Origin: Micropterix aruncella
Taxonomy: Eukaryota; Arthropoda; Insecta; Lepidoptera; Micropterigidae
Direction of reading: 5' to 3'
Assembly: GCA_944548615.1 (NCBI GenBank)
Contig: OX155964.1
Span: 10,168,925 to 10,232,924, forward strand
Length of the DNA stretch: 64,000 nt
This document shows, piece after piece, positions 63,266 through 64,000 of this stretch. Position 1 is the stretch's first letter, and each line of letters opens with the position of its first letter. The translations under genes and the position numbers were made by a program. The notes below the pieces were generated by a model that saw only the letters and a program-made list of their open reading frames with translations, ran no database searches and was not told the DNA's origin.

Positions 63266-64000
63266 TTTTTTGTTTTTTGAAAATCCTCCAAATGGCAATA
63301 TTTTTACGTTGATTTAAGAAAGATGCAAAATGAAATGAATACTAAAATATAATAGGTTAGGAGAAATACATTCTGGCATTATTAAAATAATATTAAATTA
63401 TATAATAAAATTATTCTAGCTGTGATGCTTTTCTAGCGAATGTCAATGAATTGGGTATAAAAACAAAAATCACAAATCACATAAGGATTCAGTTAATAAA
63501 TAAACAATTTAATTGTAACCACTATTAAAATGAAATAAAGAAACTTAACACAAGACTTCAAAATATTTTCAAGAATAATGTGGGTATTATTATTGCTATG
63601 TTAATGCAAAAATTATGATTGTGTGATATGAAAATAAACAATGTATTACTTTAAAATAATGTGTATTAATTTGACATTAACGCAGGTATACAATATCACG
63701 GAAATTAAAAAAAAACACACACACACACTTATATAAGGCCACAAAATATAACTAAAATAGCGGAAGACATTGTCCAGAAAATCATAACCGGTGTAGTTAT
63801 GTTTGTTATGGTATTACAACTTTTTTGGTAATAAAAAAAATTACTTGACTGACAATGTAGAATGAACAATGAATAATAATTACTACTGCACATCCCGTCC
63901 TTTACTACTGCACATTTTCGACGTCCTCAGCAGTCTGAAAAAAGTAAAGATTACGTTGAACAGAATTATCAGAATGTTTTTTTTCCAGGCATGAAACGGT
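63266..64000. other. AT-rich interval at right edge
   Basis: No gene supported. An AC microsatellite lies at about 63716-63729. GCACATCCCGTCC and GCACATTTTCGACGTCC form a short near-repeat at 63890-63930. Confidence 0.4.

Noticed and set aside
63905..63945. Minus-strand mini-exon (TTTTTTCAG, then TAEDVENVQ and a stop)
   Set aside because: Only nine codons, and a near-repeat of the same bases follows; no partner exon found.

Overview
This is a 64 kb piece of an insect nuclear genome, AT-rich between genes and crowded with transposable elements. Lepidoptera is the best guess: it rests on a CYP9-like P450, a compact flavin monooxygenase and a LINE tail of a type I associate with moths and butterflies. 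Order and species cannot be proved from the window. Two host genes are well supported by exon phases that close at every junction. One is a flavin-containing monooxygenase on the + strand (36312-40264). The other is a large chromatin protein of the winged eye / TNRC18-BAHCC1 type on the - strand (42750-58500), whose 5' end lies beyond what I can place. They converge, with about 2.5 kb between them. Two further host loci are partial: the last two exons of a CYP3-clan P450 (3835-6533, + strand) and a broken chymotrypsin-like protease (about 28760-29164).

From 1 to 3.8 kb lie an LTR end, a palindromic MITE, and a Penelope-like element between two (TA)n microsatellites; its 3' region carries a hammerhead-like RNA motif. 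From 3.8 to 23 kb is a segmental duplication: the P450 last exon and its flanks occur at about 4393-13822 and again at 17288-23082. Both copies carry the same tRNA-derived SINE and the same hAT MITE. Copy 1 was later split by a 5.7 kb pogo-like element inserted at a TA. That element was itself invaded by a 3.4 kb element with about 450-bp inverted termini, and by a TTAA-flanked MITE. Copy 2 carries a Harbinger element. A piggyBac-like transposase remnant (13.9-15.8 kb) and a perfect 51-bp palindrome (16.87-16.98 kb) lie between the copies.

From 23 to 36 kb there is no intact host gene, only foldback repeats, degenerate retroposons, a 5S-rRNA-derived sequence, a second Penelope fragment and several MITEs. 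From 36 to 40.3 kb is the monooxygenase gene with two homologous, phase-compatible last exons. From 42.7 to 58.5 kb is the chromatin gene; its introns hold reverse-transcriptase remnants and a LINE that keeps a full ORF1 but only the last ~70 codons of ORF2. The rest, to 64 kb, holds a TTAA-flanked MITE, a pogo-like transposase remnant with a PHD-type finger, a degenerate ~25-bp minisatellite and another MITE.

The most unusual object is the long-TIR element at 8572-12016. It encodes a decayed multi-domain protein (an acidic PIN-like region and a Cys-rich CXC-like tail) and no transposase I recognise.
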